NCBI GenBank assembly: GCA_949358305.1
Contig: OX442314.1
Location: 53,391,369 to 53,455,368 of the forward strand
Reading direction: 5' to 3'
DNA: 64,000 nt
Source of the DNA: Strigamia acuminata
Taxonomy: Eukaryota; Arthropoda; Chilopoda; Geophilomorpha; Linotaeniidae
Shown here piece by piece: positions 1 through 8,739 of the stretch (its first letter is position 1; each line of letters opens with the position of its first letter). The notes beneath the pieces are model-generated. The model worked only from the letters and a program-made list of their open reading frames with translations, searched no databases and was not told the DNA's origin. A program made the translations under genes and the position numbers.

Positions 1-535
1 ACGACAGCATTCGCAGGTTAGAAGCACGCCGGCATGTTGGATTTCGTTGCATTCCCAATCGATTTGTCCTCATGAAATTGCATTAATTTGTTTCACTTCT
101 CTTCAATTTCAGTTCGAGTATTTGTCTTATTGATGCTTTTGTTTCCGCAGAGTTGTGTGTTGGGTTAAAAACGAGAGGAATTTTCAAATTCTGGTAAATT
201 ATGTTCCAACTCTTAATTTGTTTTATTACAAGTATTCAATGAAACAATTTTGTAGTCCATTATTTAAATAGTAATTAGAAATATTTTCGGAATTGTTTTC
301 ATTTTTTTTAAAATTTGTTTATTTTAAATTGTTCTAGTTGATGTCGCCCATATTGATTTTCCGATCTGGCTGAAATTCGATACAAATTCTCCCGTAAGTG
401 ATTCGCGTTTGTTTTCTTTGGGGGTGTAAAATCCAACTCTCTACCTCCGCGTGGTCACCCCTGGATGAACTGATGACTTGACACGTCTCAGTGGAACCAG
501 AAGAGAGCTCTGGTCAAATGCAGCTGCATGCAATT
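1..535 (+). repeat. Dispersed repeat R1, copy 1 (left part, cut by window edge)
   Basis: This stretch recurs with high similarity at about 18690-19260 and 51760-52320, including the same ACTCTCTACCTC run and the GAGAGCTCTGGTCA end. It has no coding capacity. The copia element is inserted at its right end, and R1 resumes after 7136 and runs into a 48-bp minisatellite. The other two copies carry different insertions at different places, so R1 is an older repeat family. Its class is not recognised; no transposase or RT is seen in any copy. Confidence 0.75.
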
Positions 536-693
536 TGTTGGGATGTCCTATGATGTCATTATTAATAAGCGCCACCTAGCGCCTTGTGTATAAATACGTA
601 ATAAACTTTAAGGGAACCACTTCCTGTTTAACCACGTTAACGTTAACACCTTGTCCGTTATTCTCAACACACTCAATCACCTTACATCCAACA
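536..693 (+). repeat. 5' LTR of the copia element
   Basis: This 158-bp direct repeat of 6978-7135 begins TGTTGG and ends CCAACA. It contains TATAAATA near 589 and AATAAA just after it, and a CTCF-like core (AGCGCCACCTA, 568-578; reverse complement TAGGTGGCGCT). One mismatch separates it from the 3' copy. Confidence 0.95.
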
Positions 694-708
694 GGTTATG
701 GGCCTAGG
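694..708 (+). promoter_or_regulatory. Primer-binding site: half-molecule initiator tRNA-Met type
   Basis: The sequence directly after the LTR begins GGTTATGGGCC. It is complementary to the anticodon-arm region of initiator tRNA-Met rather than to a tRNA 3' end. This is the arrangement known for Drosophila copia, which is primed by a cleaved 5' half of tRNA-iMet. The match is perfect for 11 bases and then imperfect. Confidence 0.75.
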
Positions 709-856
709 AACGCTGTAACTGCACAGGAAAGTAGCTGCAACATTGTATTTGGCATTAATCGTGCCAGAATCTAACTTTTTTGGAAAAATTGTGTTTTTGA
801 GATACTTTTCGTGCGACCACGTTGTAAGGAACTTTTAGGGCCGGAAACTGATCAAT

Positions 857-1248
857 ATGGCTGAACAAGCACCAGTAGCAACGGGAAGTGGCCACACAAC
901 TCATCATTTGCACCATTTGAAGAAGTTAGAGGGAATTTCCAACTTTAACAATTGGAAATTCGCCATGGAAATGCAGCTTGTACGTGAAGGTTTGTGGGAT
1001 TATGTTGGTGGAAAGAAAGTCGACGCCACAAAGAGTCGCCTCGCACTGGCTACAATTGCACTTGGAGTCCAGGAACATATATATCAAGAAGTGCGTGGTT
1101 TTGACACTGCAAAAGAGGCGTGGGATAATTTGACAAAACTTTACCAGAGTAAAAGTTTGGGAAGCCAAGTTTCTCTTTTAACAGACTTAATCAACATAAA
1201 ATACACCGAATGCAAGGATATGGCCGAATATATTGGTCGGAAAGTGAC
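857..1248 (+). pseudogene. gag: Copia gag, N-terminal part, interrupted by nested element
   Basis: The start is the ATG at 857. The first about 130 residues are a copia Gag (UBN2-type) domain, with a GISNFNNWKFAMEMQL segment and the AKEAWDNLTKLY motif usual for the family. The frame is broken at 1249 by the inserted LTR element; translation runs a few codons into its LTR and stops at 1279. The same frame resumes at 3208 after the target duplication. No other stop or shift is seen. Confidence 0.9.
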
Positions 1249-1426
1249 TGGAGTGTCCTACTCCATAGGTCAATCTTGACCAATCATAATGTTTCGGCGC
1301 TTTTAAGAGCAGCGCCACCTATCTGTTAAAATTTGAATAAACACTCTGTTAACTTTACTATGGCCGACATGTCGTACTTCTTGACCACCAACATTATCTA
1401 CAACCATCAAGCATAAATACACAACA
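1249..1426 (+). repeat. 5' LTR of the chimeric gypsy-type element
   Basis: 178 bp beginning TGGAGTGTCC and ending ACACAACA, identical by eye to 3030-3207. The right copy is preceded by TGT, so the family LTR may start TGTTGGAG and three bases may have been lost at this outer edge. It contains a CTCF-like core AGCGCCACCTA at 1311-1321 and AATAAA near 1336. Confidence 0.92.
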
Positions 1427-1428
1427 AT

Positions 1429-1446
1429 TGGCGACGAGGATGGGAT
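1429..1446 (+). promoter_or_regulatory. Primer-binding site, tRNA-Ser(GCU) type
   Basis: TGGCGACGAGGATGGGAT is the perfect reverse complement of the 3' end of a eukaryotic tRNA-Ser(GCU) plus CCA (recalled tRNA sequence). It lies two bases after the LTR. Serine-tRNA priming is known in some Ty3/gypsy lineages such as mag. Its distal part overlaps the captured Staufen sequence. Confidence 0.8.
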
Positions 1447-2407
1447 TGATTCCTTGTCCGAAATCAGTGTTACTTTTTTGTTCCGTTGTATCGCTGACTT
1501 TGATCAAATTTCGACTTTTTTTCTTCACTGTTGGTGTTTTCTTCTTCACCCTTTGCATAGTGGGTGGTAATAGTGGTAGTGTTTTTAAGTCTTCTAACAT
1601 TTTCTCGGCGGCTCGTTTTTTGGAAATTTTTTTCCCATTTCCTTCGCCTTCAGTTACCATTTCTCCAACAATACATTTCGTAATGAACGTTCGCATATGT
1701 GGCGGACCACTTTCCCGCACCACCTCAAATCCCACAGAAAAATTCCGCTTAAGAGCAATTTCGTGAACTAAACTGATAGGAGACTTTAATTCGGCATTCG
1801 GATCGACATTTTCATCTTTTCCATTAATCGCAATCTCTTCTTCCACTACCTGTGGAACGGCGCTCTCGGGTAACGGCAACTCACGCAGCATCTTCAACGC
1901 TTTTGCCGCAGCGTTATGCCTCGCTGCTTGCGCCGTCCGTCCTTCACCCACAAATTCGCGATTCCCGACCGTCAGAGAGATAAAAAACATTTGGGGAGTT
2001 CTGTGATAATGATATCTTTGATGGTACATCCCACGAAAATTAAAATTTGGCGCCATATAAGGCGGACGGTAAGGTTCTAAAAATTTATAAATTGCTGGTT
2101 CGCCACGTTTCATTGCCAACGCGTTAAGTTCAACTGTGGGTGTGATATTTCCGTTGTAATACGGCCCTTCCATTAGATGGTAATTGAATATTCCTGGACC
2201 CATTCGTAACTGCTGCCCCTGGGCTTTAGGGGGCGGGTGTTTGAAATTAGTCTTTTCAAGCGCAAGAGCAGCAGTAGCATGTTGTGCTTTTTTAATCGAA
2301 GGTCCAGCTGCGGTGTATTCTTCTTCGCCTAATCGCAATGCAACAGAAAACGTCTTTTTATGGGCAGGACCACTTTCATCCGTTAACCGGTATTGGTGCT
2401 GAATCTT
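1440..2407 (-). pseudogene. stau: Captured Staufen fragment (dsRBD1-dsRBD3), antisense to host element
   Basis: Minus-strand frame open from about 2407 to 1394 without stop. In order it encodes: dsRBD1 lacking its first helix (IQHQYRLTDESGPAHKKTF ... IKKAQHATAALAL); a linker; dsRBD2 with the long proline/tyrosine-rich insertion typical of Staufen (ITPTVELNALAMKR ... TVGNREFVGEG ... AARHNAAAKAL); dsRBD3 (SPISLVHEIALKRNFSV, RESGPPHMRTF, GEGNGKKISKKRAAEKML); a basic linker (KKKSRNLIK); and the first residues of dsRBD4 (GQGINPI). It then runs into the complement of the PBS and LTR. Three dsRBDs without an intron suggest a spliced RNA origin. Staufen binds double-stranded RNA for mRNA localisation and translation. 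The apparent start at 2338 is TTG. Translation would need minus-strand transcription; LTR transcription gives antisense RNA. Which Staufen paralogue is the source cannot be told. Confidence 0.93.
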
Positions 2408-2867
2408 GAGATGCGGACGCGCTTACATTTATTGAATCCACGACTTCTGCCAGATGTCGACCAAATTGACATTCCGCGCCGTTTTGAAGTTGGGGACCTC
2501 GTGTTTGCGCGGGATTATCGGGGTACTCCCAAGTGGATACCTGGTATTGTTAAAAAGAAAACTTCCTCATCTACTTACGATGTTGAAGTCGCTCTCGATG
2601 TCACATGGAATCGGCACATCGACCAGTTGCGACGCCGCGCAGATCCGAGTTTGTTGCCACAAAATGGGGGGACAGATTGTACAAGTTCCCTTCTCCCTTT
2701 TTCGCTCACTTCTCAACCGACTGCACCGCCTGTGCCCGTGCCTGATCCGCCACGCACCATCGCCACCTGCAATTGCTGGCTCGAGTGCCCCAGTTCCTCC
2801 AGCGCTTAGCCCTCGACCAGTCCGAAACAGGAAACAAACGGACTTTTATGGCTTCCCACCGAATTGA
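2405..2867 (+). pseudogene. Ty3/gypsy integrase C-terminal fragment
   Basis: The plus-strand frame to about 2640 encodes RRFEVGDLVFARDYRG, a WIPGIVKKK segment and TWNRHIDQLRRR, the C-terminal chromodomain-like tail of Ty3/gypsy integrases. The usual tail (ALSPRPVRNRKQTDFYG) follows in another frame up to 2867, so there is one frameshift near 2640. The catalytic core is absent because Staufen sequence starts at about 2407. The retained part lies against the 3' UTR and LTR, as expected after internal replacement. Confidence 0.85.
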
Positions 2868-3029
2868 TGTTTGTGTTTGTGTTTTGAAATAATTAACTTC
2901 ATTTTGTATTTGTTTAAATTTCAATCATGTTTTTTATTAACCTTTATATACATGTGTTTAATGTAATTGTTTAAATCTTTCTTTGATTTGATTTGTGTAA
3001 TTGGTGTTTCTCCCAATTTAAGGGGATGT

Positions 3030-3207
3030 TGGAGTGTCCTACTCCATAGGTCAATCTTGACCAATCATAATGTTTCGGCGCTTTTAAGAGCAGCGCCACC
3101 TATCTGTTAAAATTTGAATAAACACTCTGTTAACTTTACTATGGCCGACATGTCGTACTTCTTGACCACCAACATTATCTACAACCATCAAGCATAAATA
3201 CACAACA
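3030..3207 (+). repeat. 3' LTR of the chimeric gypsy-type element
   Basis: 178 bp, identical by eye to 1249-1426 and preceded by TGT. It ends ACACAACA and is followed directly by the second GTGAC target duplication, where copia gag resumes in frame. CTCF-like core at 3092-3102. Confidence 0.92.
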
Positions 3208-6200
3208 GTGACCATTGGCCAGCAGTTGACGGACATCAACTACAAGGTAGACGACAAGATGATGGCGGCGATGCTACTCGCAACGTTACCGGAGGAATTC
3301 AAGCCGATGATTATGGCGCTGGAGAACTGTGGGACTGACATCACGGCGGAATATGTCAAGGTGAGCCTTCTGCGGGAAGCGCAACGCCGAGAGAAGGAAG
3401 TCAGCAGCGCCGCATTCAGCTCGAGCACGGGAAATTCAGGACGGTTTCAACGGAATGAGGGTAACGATATATCGCGAATAAAATGCCATAGGTGCCACAA
3501 ATTTGGCCACAAACGAGTGGATTGTCGGGTGAAAATGCCCAAAAACTCGAAAAAGGAAGAAGACAAGAATAATTCGACGAACAAGACGTACGTTGCCACG
3601 GTCTCGGTTGCAGCGCTGATGTCGAAGTCTTCAGATACGGATTGGATTGTGGATTCCGGGGCATCGCGACATATGTCCCCGCAACGCGGACAATTTGGTA
3701 ATTTAGTAAATGCATCGAAAATAGTGGTGAACACTGCAAACGGTGGTGTGCTTCACGCAGAGCATACTGGAACTGTAGAACTGGTTGTGCGGGTTAATGG
3801 AAAGCCTGAAAAGGTGGCATTTCCGGATGTTTATTTTGTACCAGGTCTAGATGCGAATTTGTTGTCTGTGCGGCAAATGGAAAAGAATGGAGCGGAAATA
3901 CGATTTCGGGACGGAAAATGCGAGATACGCAAGTATGGTGTTACAATAATAGGCTGGCCGAGTCGCCATGATGAACTGTATCGTTTGGATGTTGTGACTA
4001 CTGAAAAGGGCGGACGAGCTCTGAAATGTGCAACTTCTGCAAGTGGCGTAAGCAACAAAATATGGCACAAACGACTTGGACATTTGAGTGACAGCGGAAT
4101 GAAAATTCTGCGGGGTATGGTAAACGGTTTGGACATTTCTGGCAAGAAAGAGGACTCAATTAAAGTGTGTGACCCATGTTTGAAAGGGAAACAACACCGT
4201 ATGCCCTTTCCTAGTAGTAAAACACCACGTTCGGACGAAAAACTTGAACTTGTGCACACTGACGTGTGTGGTGCGATGGCGGAAGCAACAATGGGCGGAG
4301 CTAGATATTTTTTAACGTTCATTGACGACCATTCGAGGAAAACTTTTGTGTATTTGTTAAAACATAAAAATGAAGTATTTCACAGATTCAAGGAATTCAA
4401 GGCGCTCGTTGAAAAGCAGACAGGACAAACGATAAAACGACTTCGATCGGATAATGGCACAGAATACGTCGCGACGGAATTTAAGGACTACATGAAACAA
4501 CATGGAATTGTCCACGAGCTGACGGTGCCATATACGCCTCAACAAAACTCGGTGGCGGAAAGGACGAACAGAACTCTGGTGGAAAAGGCGAGATCGATGT
4601 TGCAGGGCGCGTCGCTTGGCAACCAGTATTGGGGAGAAGCCATCATTACTGCAACATATTTGAAGAATCGTTCGCCAACAGCAGCAGTTCCAGATAAAAC
4701 TCCCGAGGAGGCATGGAGTGGTGTGATACTGGACATTAGTAAACTACGGACTTTTGGGTGCATTGCACATGCTCACATACCAAAGGAGAAACGCCGGAAA
4801 TGGAGCGCTAAAAGTGAAAAATTGACTTTTTTGGGGTATTGTGAAGCGACGAAAGGTTACCGGCTGATTAACACCACATCCAGAAAGATAACAATATCAC
4901 GTGACGTTGTGTTTGACGAAAGCACAAGCGAAAAATCTGATGTTATTCCTGACCAATTTACTAATCCTTTCTTTACTTTTGTAGAAACGATTCGGAGCGA
5001 TGGCGATATTTTGACGCCAACAAACGCTGGTGCGGTTGATGTTACAAGTGCTGAGAACATTGTTGATGCTGCGAATGCTGAGAACATTGCTGATGCTACA
5101 AATGCTGAGAACATTGGTGAAAACATTGCTGAGGACATTGTTGAAATTATTGTTCCAGATGAATCGATTGTGGACGCAGATGCCATTGACATTATCACCG
5201 ACTCTGAGGACGAGGACGACGGCGCAGTGGCAGACGAGCATGCACCGCAGCAGTTACGACGCAACCCACCACGCAACTGCGGAGCTCCGAAGCGTTGGGC
5301 GGATCACTACGCTCTTTACACGGCAATGGAACAGTGTGGGGACGATCCCAACTCGTACAGTGAGGCCATGCAACGCCCTGATGCAGACGAATGGAAACAG
5401 GTTGTTTTGCAGGAACTGGACGCACTTGACAAGTGTAAAACTTGGGAACTCGCTGATTTGCCGCCTGGGCGCAAGCCCAGTACTTGTCGCTGGGTTTTCT
5501 GCATTAAACGAACAGCAGATGGGAACCTTGAGCGATACAAAGCGCGTTTGGTAGCGCGTGGATGCTCACAAGTGGGCGGAATTGACTACGACGAGACGTT
5601 TTCGCCGGTGGCCAAGTACACGACTTTACGGCTCCTTTTGGCGATGGCTGCTGCTAATGGATGGGAAATCGACCAGATGGACGCTGTTACTGCCTTTTTG
5701 CACGGTGAATTGAAGGAGGAAATTTATATGACGCTGCCTGAAGGACTTGAAAAATTACTTGGCAAGGCGAAATATTGTCGATTAAAAAAGGCGTTGTATG
5801 GACTTAAACAGGCCGGGCGGGCATGGTATGAGCTCCTTGACAAGGGCTTGATTGAAATTGGCTTGACACGCTCGGATTTTGACAATTGTGTTTATTTTTT
5901 ACAAGATAAATGTGGAATTATAATTGTTGCTGTTTATGTCGATGACTTGCTTATTTTCTCTAGCAGTTCGGAATTGAAGCGCAGGACAAAAGGACAACTT
6001 TCATCAAAGTTTGAGATGAAGGATTTTGGCGAAGCTCATTACTGTCTTGGCATAAGATTCACCAGAGACCGGAAGCTTGGGACAATCAGTTTGGACCAGT
6101 CGGAATACATCAAGCGGGTGCTGAAACGTTTTGATATGCCAGATTGCAAGCCGACCCCAACACCGACGGATCCAAGTTTGAAGCTCACCAACTTAATGGC

Positions 6201-6906
6201 GCCGAAGACTGCTACAGAAAGGGCGAAGATGAGCAAGATACCTTATCAAGAGGCAGTCGGAAGTCTACTTTATGCAGCACAGGCAACAAGACCAGATATC
6301 GCGCAAGCTGTGGGAGTGGTCAGTAAATTCAATTCTAATTTTGGACCTCTCCATTGGATTGCAGTGAAGCGGATCATGCGATACCTGCAAGGAACAATTA
6401 ACACGAAACTGGTTTACGGAACTTCGAAAAGTTCAACGGTTGTTGGTTATGCAGACGCCGATCACACTGGATGTCTTGATACGAGGAGGTCGACAACGGG
6501 ATACCTTTTCATGGCAGCTGGTGGGTTAATCAGCTGGTCCAGTAAGAAACAACCAACTGTTGCTGAGTCAACTACAGAAGCGGAATACATGTCTGTATCG
6601 ATGGCGTCTAAAGAAGCTATTTGGTTGCAACGAGCCATTCAAGAATTGAAACCCAACGAATGCAAAGTGCCAATTGTTGTTCATTCGGATAACCAGAGTG
6701 CACTCAGATTGTCAAAGAATGCTGTGTACCACTCCAGGACCAAGCATATTGACATTAAGCATCATTTCATCCGGGAAGTCATAAAAAATGGACATATTAT
6801 CGTCAAGTTTATTGGGACTGAGGAGATGATCGCTGATATTCTAACCAAGGGACTAACAAAAGGAAAACATCAATGGTGTACAAGGAAAATGGGATTGTTA
6901 AATTAA
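3208..6906 (+). CDS. pol: Copia Gag-Pol polyprotein, C-terminal 1232 codons
   Basis: This is the continuation of the gag frame from 857. In order it encodes: rest of Gag; zinc knuckle (KCHRCHKFGHKRVDC, near 3480); aspartic protease with DSGAS (near 3650); integrase with an HH-CC zinc region ending CDPCLKGK (near 4165) and a DDE core (HTDVCG, SDNGTEY, PQQNSVAERTNR); reverse transcriptase with AFLHGE, LYGLKQAGRAWY and the catalytic YVDDLL (near 5940); and RNase H with DADHTGCLDTRRSTTGY, EAEYMS and a KHIDIKHHFI tail. It ends at TAA 6904-6906, about 70 bases before the 3' LTR. All catalytic motifs are present. There is no ATG at 3208 (GTG), so it needs the upstream gag start and is not expressible as it stands. 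Confidence 0.95.
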   Translation: MTIGQQLTDINYKVDDKMMAAMLLATLPEEFKPMIMALENCGTDITAEYVKVSLLREAQRREKEVSSAAFSSSTGNSGRFQRNEGNDISRIKCHRCHKFGHKRVDCRVKMPKNSKKEEDKNNSTNKTYVATVSVAALMSKSSDTDWIVDSGASRHMSPQRGQFGNLVNASKIVVNTANGGVLHAEHTGTVELVVRVNGKPEKVAFPDVYFVPGLDANLLSVRQMEKNGAEIRFRDGKCEIRKYGVTIIGWPSRHDELYRLDVVTTEKGGRALKCATSASGVSNKIWHKRLGHLSDSGMKILRGMVNGLDISGKKEDSIKVCDPCLKGKQHRMPFPSSKTPRSDEKLELVHTDVCGAMAEATMGGARYFLTFIDDHSRKTFVYLLKHKNEVFHRFKEFKALVEKQTGQTIKRLRSDNGTEYVATEFKDYMKQHGIVHELTVPYTPQQNSVAERTNRTLVEKARSMLQGASLGNQYWGEAIITATYLKNRSPTAAVPDKTPEEAWSGVILDISKLRTFGCIAHAHIPKEKRRKWSAKSEKLTFLGYCEATKGYRLINTTSRKITISRDVVFDESTSEKSDVIPDQFTNPFFTFVETIRSDGDILTPTNAGAVDVTSAENIVDAANAENIADATNAENIGENIAEDIVEIIVPDESIVDADAIDIITDSEDEDDGAVADEHAPQQLRRNPPRNCGAPKRWADHYALYTAMEQCGDDPNSYSEAMQRPDADEWKQVVLQELDALDKCKTWELADLPPGRKPSTCRWVFCIKRTADGNLERYKARLVARGCSQVGGIDYDETFSPVAKYTTLRLLLAMAAANGWEIDQMDAVTAFLHGELKEEIYMTLPEGLEKLLGKAKYCRLKKALYGLKQAGRAWYELLDKGLIEIGLTRSDFDNCVYFLQDKCGIIIVAVYVDDLLIFSSSSELKRRTKGQLSSKFEMKDFGEAHYCLGIRFTRDRKLGTISLDQSEYIKRVLKRFDMPDCKPTPTPTDPSLKLTNLMAPKTATERAKMSKIPYQEAVGSLLYAAQATRPDIAQAVGVVSKFNSNFGPLHWIAVKRIMRYLQGTINTKLVYGTSKSSTVVGYADADHTGCLDTRRSTTGYLFMAAGGLISWSSKKQPTVAESTTEAEYMSVSMASKEAIWLQRAIQELKPNECKVPIVVHSDNQSALRLSKNAVYHSRTKHIDIKHHFIREVIKNGHIIVKFIGTEEMIADILTKGLTKGKHQWCTRKMGLLN

Positions 6907-6965
6907 TTTTGTTTTTGTATACCATATTTGAAACTGTTTGTTGTTGTATTTTGCATTATGTCATC

Positions 6966-6977
6966 AAAGTGTGGGAG
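6966..6977 (+). promoter_or_regulatory. Polypurine tract of the copia element
   Basis: The purine-rich AAAGTGTGGGAG lies immediately before the 3' LTR, where plus-strand priming is expected. Confidence 0.6.
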
Positions 6978-7135
6978 TGTTGGGATGTCCTATGATGTCA
7001 TTATTAATAAGCGCCACCTAGCGCCTTATGTATAAATACGTAATAAACTTTAAGGGAACCACTTCCTGTTTAACCACGTTAACGTTAACACCTTGTCCGT
7101 TATTCTCAACACACTCAATCACCTTACATCCAACA
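6978..7135 (+). repeat. 3' LTR of the copia element
   Basis: 158 bp, identical to 536-693 except one base (A for G). It is followed directly by the second CAATT target duplication and the rest of R1. Confidence 0.95.
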
Positions 7136-7560
7136 CAATTTGTCCTGCTTTCAATTTAAAAAAAATATATATTTCTTGTATTGCAAGCCCACACCCTACA
7201 TGATTGTGGCATTTACATTTATTTGTATTGTAAGCCTGCAATTTTAAATGATTGTGGCATTTACATTTATTTGTATTGTAAGCCTGCAATTTTAAATGAT
7301 TGTGGCATTTACATTTATTTGTATTGTAAGCCTGCAATTTTAAATGATTGTGGCATTTACATTTATTTGTATTGTAAGCCTGCAATTTTAAATGATTGTG
7401 GCATTTACATTTATTTGTATTGTAAGCCTGCAATTTTAAATGATTGTGGCATTTACATTTATTTGTATTGTAAGCCTGCACTCCTACATGTGGCATTTAC
7501 ATGATTTTCTACCGCATTTTTACATGAATGTGGCTTCTACTTTATCCAATATTTTCTTCA
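7136..7560 (+). repeat. R1 copy 1, right part, with a 48-bp minisatellite
   Basis: After the second CAATT the R1 repeat resumes. About six near-identical 48-bp units (GTAAGCCTGCAATTTTAAAT plus a GTGGCATTTACATTT core) run from about 7181 to 7500. R1 copies 2 and 3 hold only two diverged units, so the array expanded in this copy. Because 48 is a multiple of three, long repeat ORFs are open on both strands (107 and 125 codons); these are taken as by-products, not genes. Confidence 0.85.
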
Positions 7561-8739
7561 GAAGATTCCTGAAATATTTGTGCAGGTGCTGTTGTTGTTG
7601 TTGGTTCTTGATTCCATTTTTGAGATTGATCATTCTTAGACCTTGTTTTGTATCCATTACAACTGTTTTTTCTCGACATTTGTTAGTTATTTGGTCATTT
7701 GTGTGAAATGATAATTTTTATTTTTTACTATCTTGGCATACTGATTTTGATTTGGTTTTCTACCCACGTTATCATTGGAACTCTTAATAGTTTCTCCTCC
7801 ATTTCCCATTTTTGTTTTTTCCCAATGTTTATTTGGCGCAAATTGGGCAAAACTAACCACGCAGCATTTTTAGACCTGAATCACCTTTCAAAACGAACAT
7901 GGTTTTATCACACACTGCTTAATGGCCATTGGTTCCTGGTTCAGACTTTGATATAACGATCTTGTCTATTTAAAAACGAAGCAAAAACCTCGTACAAAAC
8001 CCTACACCCCTGGTACATGAGTGCCACTGCTATTTCTTTTTTTCCACCTAGTGTAATTACTTCTGAGTAAAGTGAATTTCAAACATGCCATTGACAACTT
8101 TTGTGTTTCCAATGGAATCTTCATGTATCTTGACCGTATTTGGTAAAAATTGTGTTCAAACACATTGATTGGACTCATTGGAATGTTGGAGCGTGGGACT
8201 AGTGCATACTCGTGCACTGGAATTCATCCAATGTAATAATCAATTTTGTCCACGACCAACCATTCTTCAATTTTGGTTCACGGTTTGACTTTTATCTTAA
8301 GTCTAGTCTAGTCTAGAAAATACAAATTTGGTAGAAGAGAAAATGTGCCAAAATGTCACTCGAACTCACTCTAATCCTAAAAACTAAAAACTAAAAATTA
8401 CACGCGCACACACGCACATCAGTCAGGAAATATGTAGTCATTCAAGGCAAACCTGCGGGAGGTGACATTCTAAACCAGAGGGGCGTGGGTGTGAGAAACA
8501 AGAGTAGGCCTATTCGCAATGCCTAAAGCATCTGTATTACAAAATAAATAAATAGATAAATAAATACACAAATAAAAAAGTAAATAATTCAAAATTTAGA
8601 CTAACAGCCAGCGCCAAAACCGGTAATAAAAAGCTTGAGAACCATGACTGTCCAAAATGCTTTTTCAAAAATGATGGTGACTTTGCAGATCTAAAAAGCT
8701 GTAAATTTCGTATCGAATTTAAAAAAATAAAAAGCATTT
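7561..8739. other. Intergenic, no gene recognised
   Basis: AT-rich DNA with only short unsupported ORFs (for example 7699-7956). Minor features are a short TCTAG-type tandem near 8300, a CACGCGCACACACGCACA run near 8402 and an AAATAAATAAATAG tract near 8545. Nothing else is recognisable. Confidence 0.5.

Larger units (their letters stand above)
1249..3207 (+). mobile_element. Chimeric Ty3/gypsy-type LTR element carrying antisense Staufen
   Basis: This 1959-bp element is nested in copia gag. LTRs of 178 bp, identical by eye, flank it, with a GTGAC target duplication (1244-1248 and 3208-3212). The interior, left to right on the plus strand, is: an 18-base primer-binding site for tRNA-Ser; about 960 bases of Staufen coding sequence in reverse orientation; the C-terminal tail of a Ty3/gypsy integrase; a non-coding 3' region; and a short polypurine run AAGGGGA (3020-3026). 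Gag, protease, RT and the integrase core are missing, so it must have moved with proteins from another element. The identical LTRs and its place inside a young copia copy make it one of the latest events here. Confidence 0.93.
536..7135 (+). mobile_element. Ty1/copia LTR retrotransposon carrying a nested LTR element
   Basis: The element has 158-bp LTRs at both ends (TGTTGG...CCAACA), a perfect 5-bp target duplication CAATT (531-535 and 7136-7140), a copia-type primer-binding site and a gag-pol ORF. The two LTRs differ at one base (G at about 587, A in the right copy), so insertion is recent. The only damage seen is a 1959-bp nested element plus its 5-bp duplication inside gag. Leaving those out, the coding parts add up to 4086 nt, exactly 1362 codons including stop, so the original copy was probably intact. 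It sits inside repeat R1. Confidence 0.95.

Noticed and set aside
1428-1766. Plus-strand ORF of 112 codons opposite the Staufen fragment
   Set aside because: It is the shadow of the Staufen frame and resembles no gag or other protein.
1394-2338. Native staufen gene on the minus strand
   Set aside because: The frame is bounded by an LTR retrotransposon PBS and an integrase tail, begins inside dsRBD1, has no ATG start, no introns, and ends by running into the LTR; it is a captured fragment.
5030-5554. Plus-strand ORF with LRTLLMLQ repeats
   Set aside because: Alternative frame of the repetitive AENI.DA segment between integrase and RT of copia.
7181-7500. CRISPR-like array
   Set aside because: Units are contiguous with no unique spacers, in a eukaryotic genome.
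7119-7504. Repeat-protein genes on both strands (AYNTNKCKCHNH repeats)
   Set aside because: Produced by a 48-bp minisatellite whose length is a multiple of three; no start context, domain or conservation.
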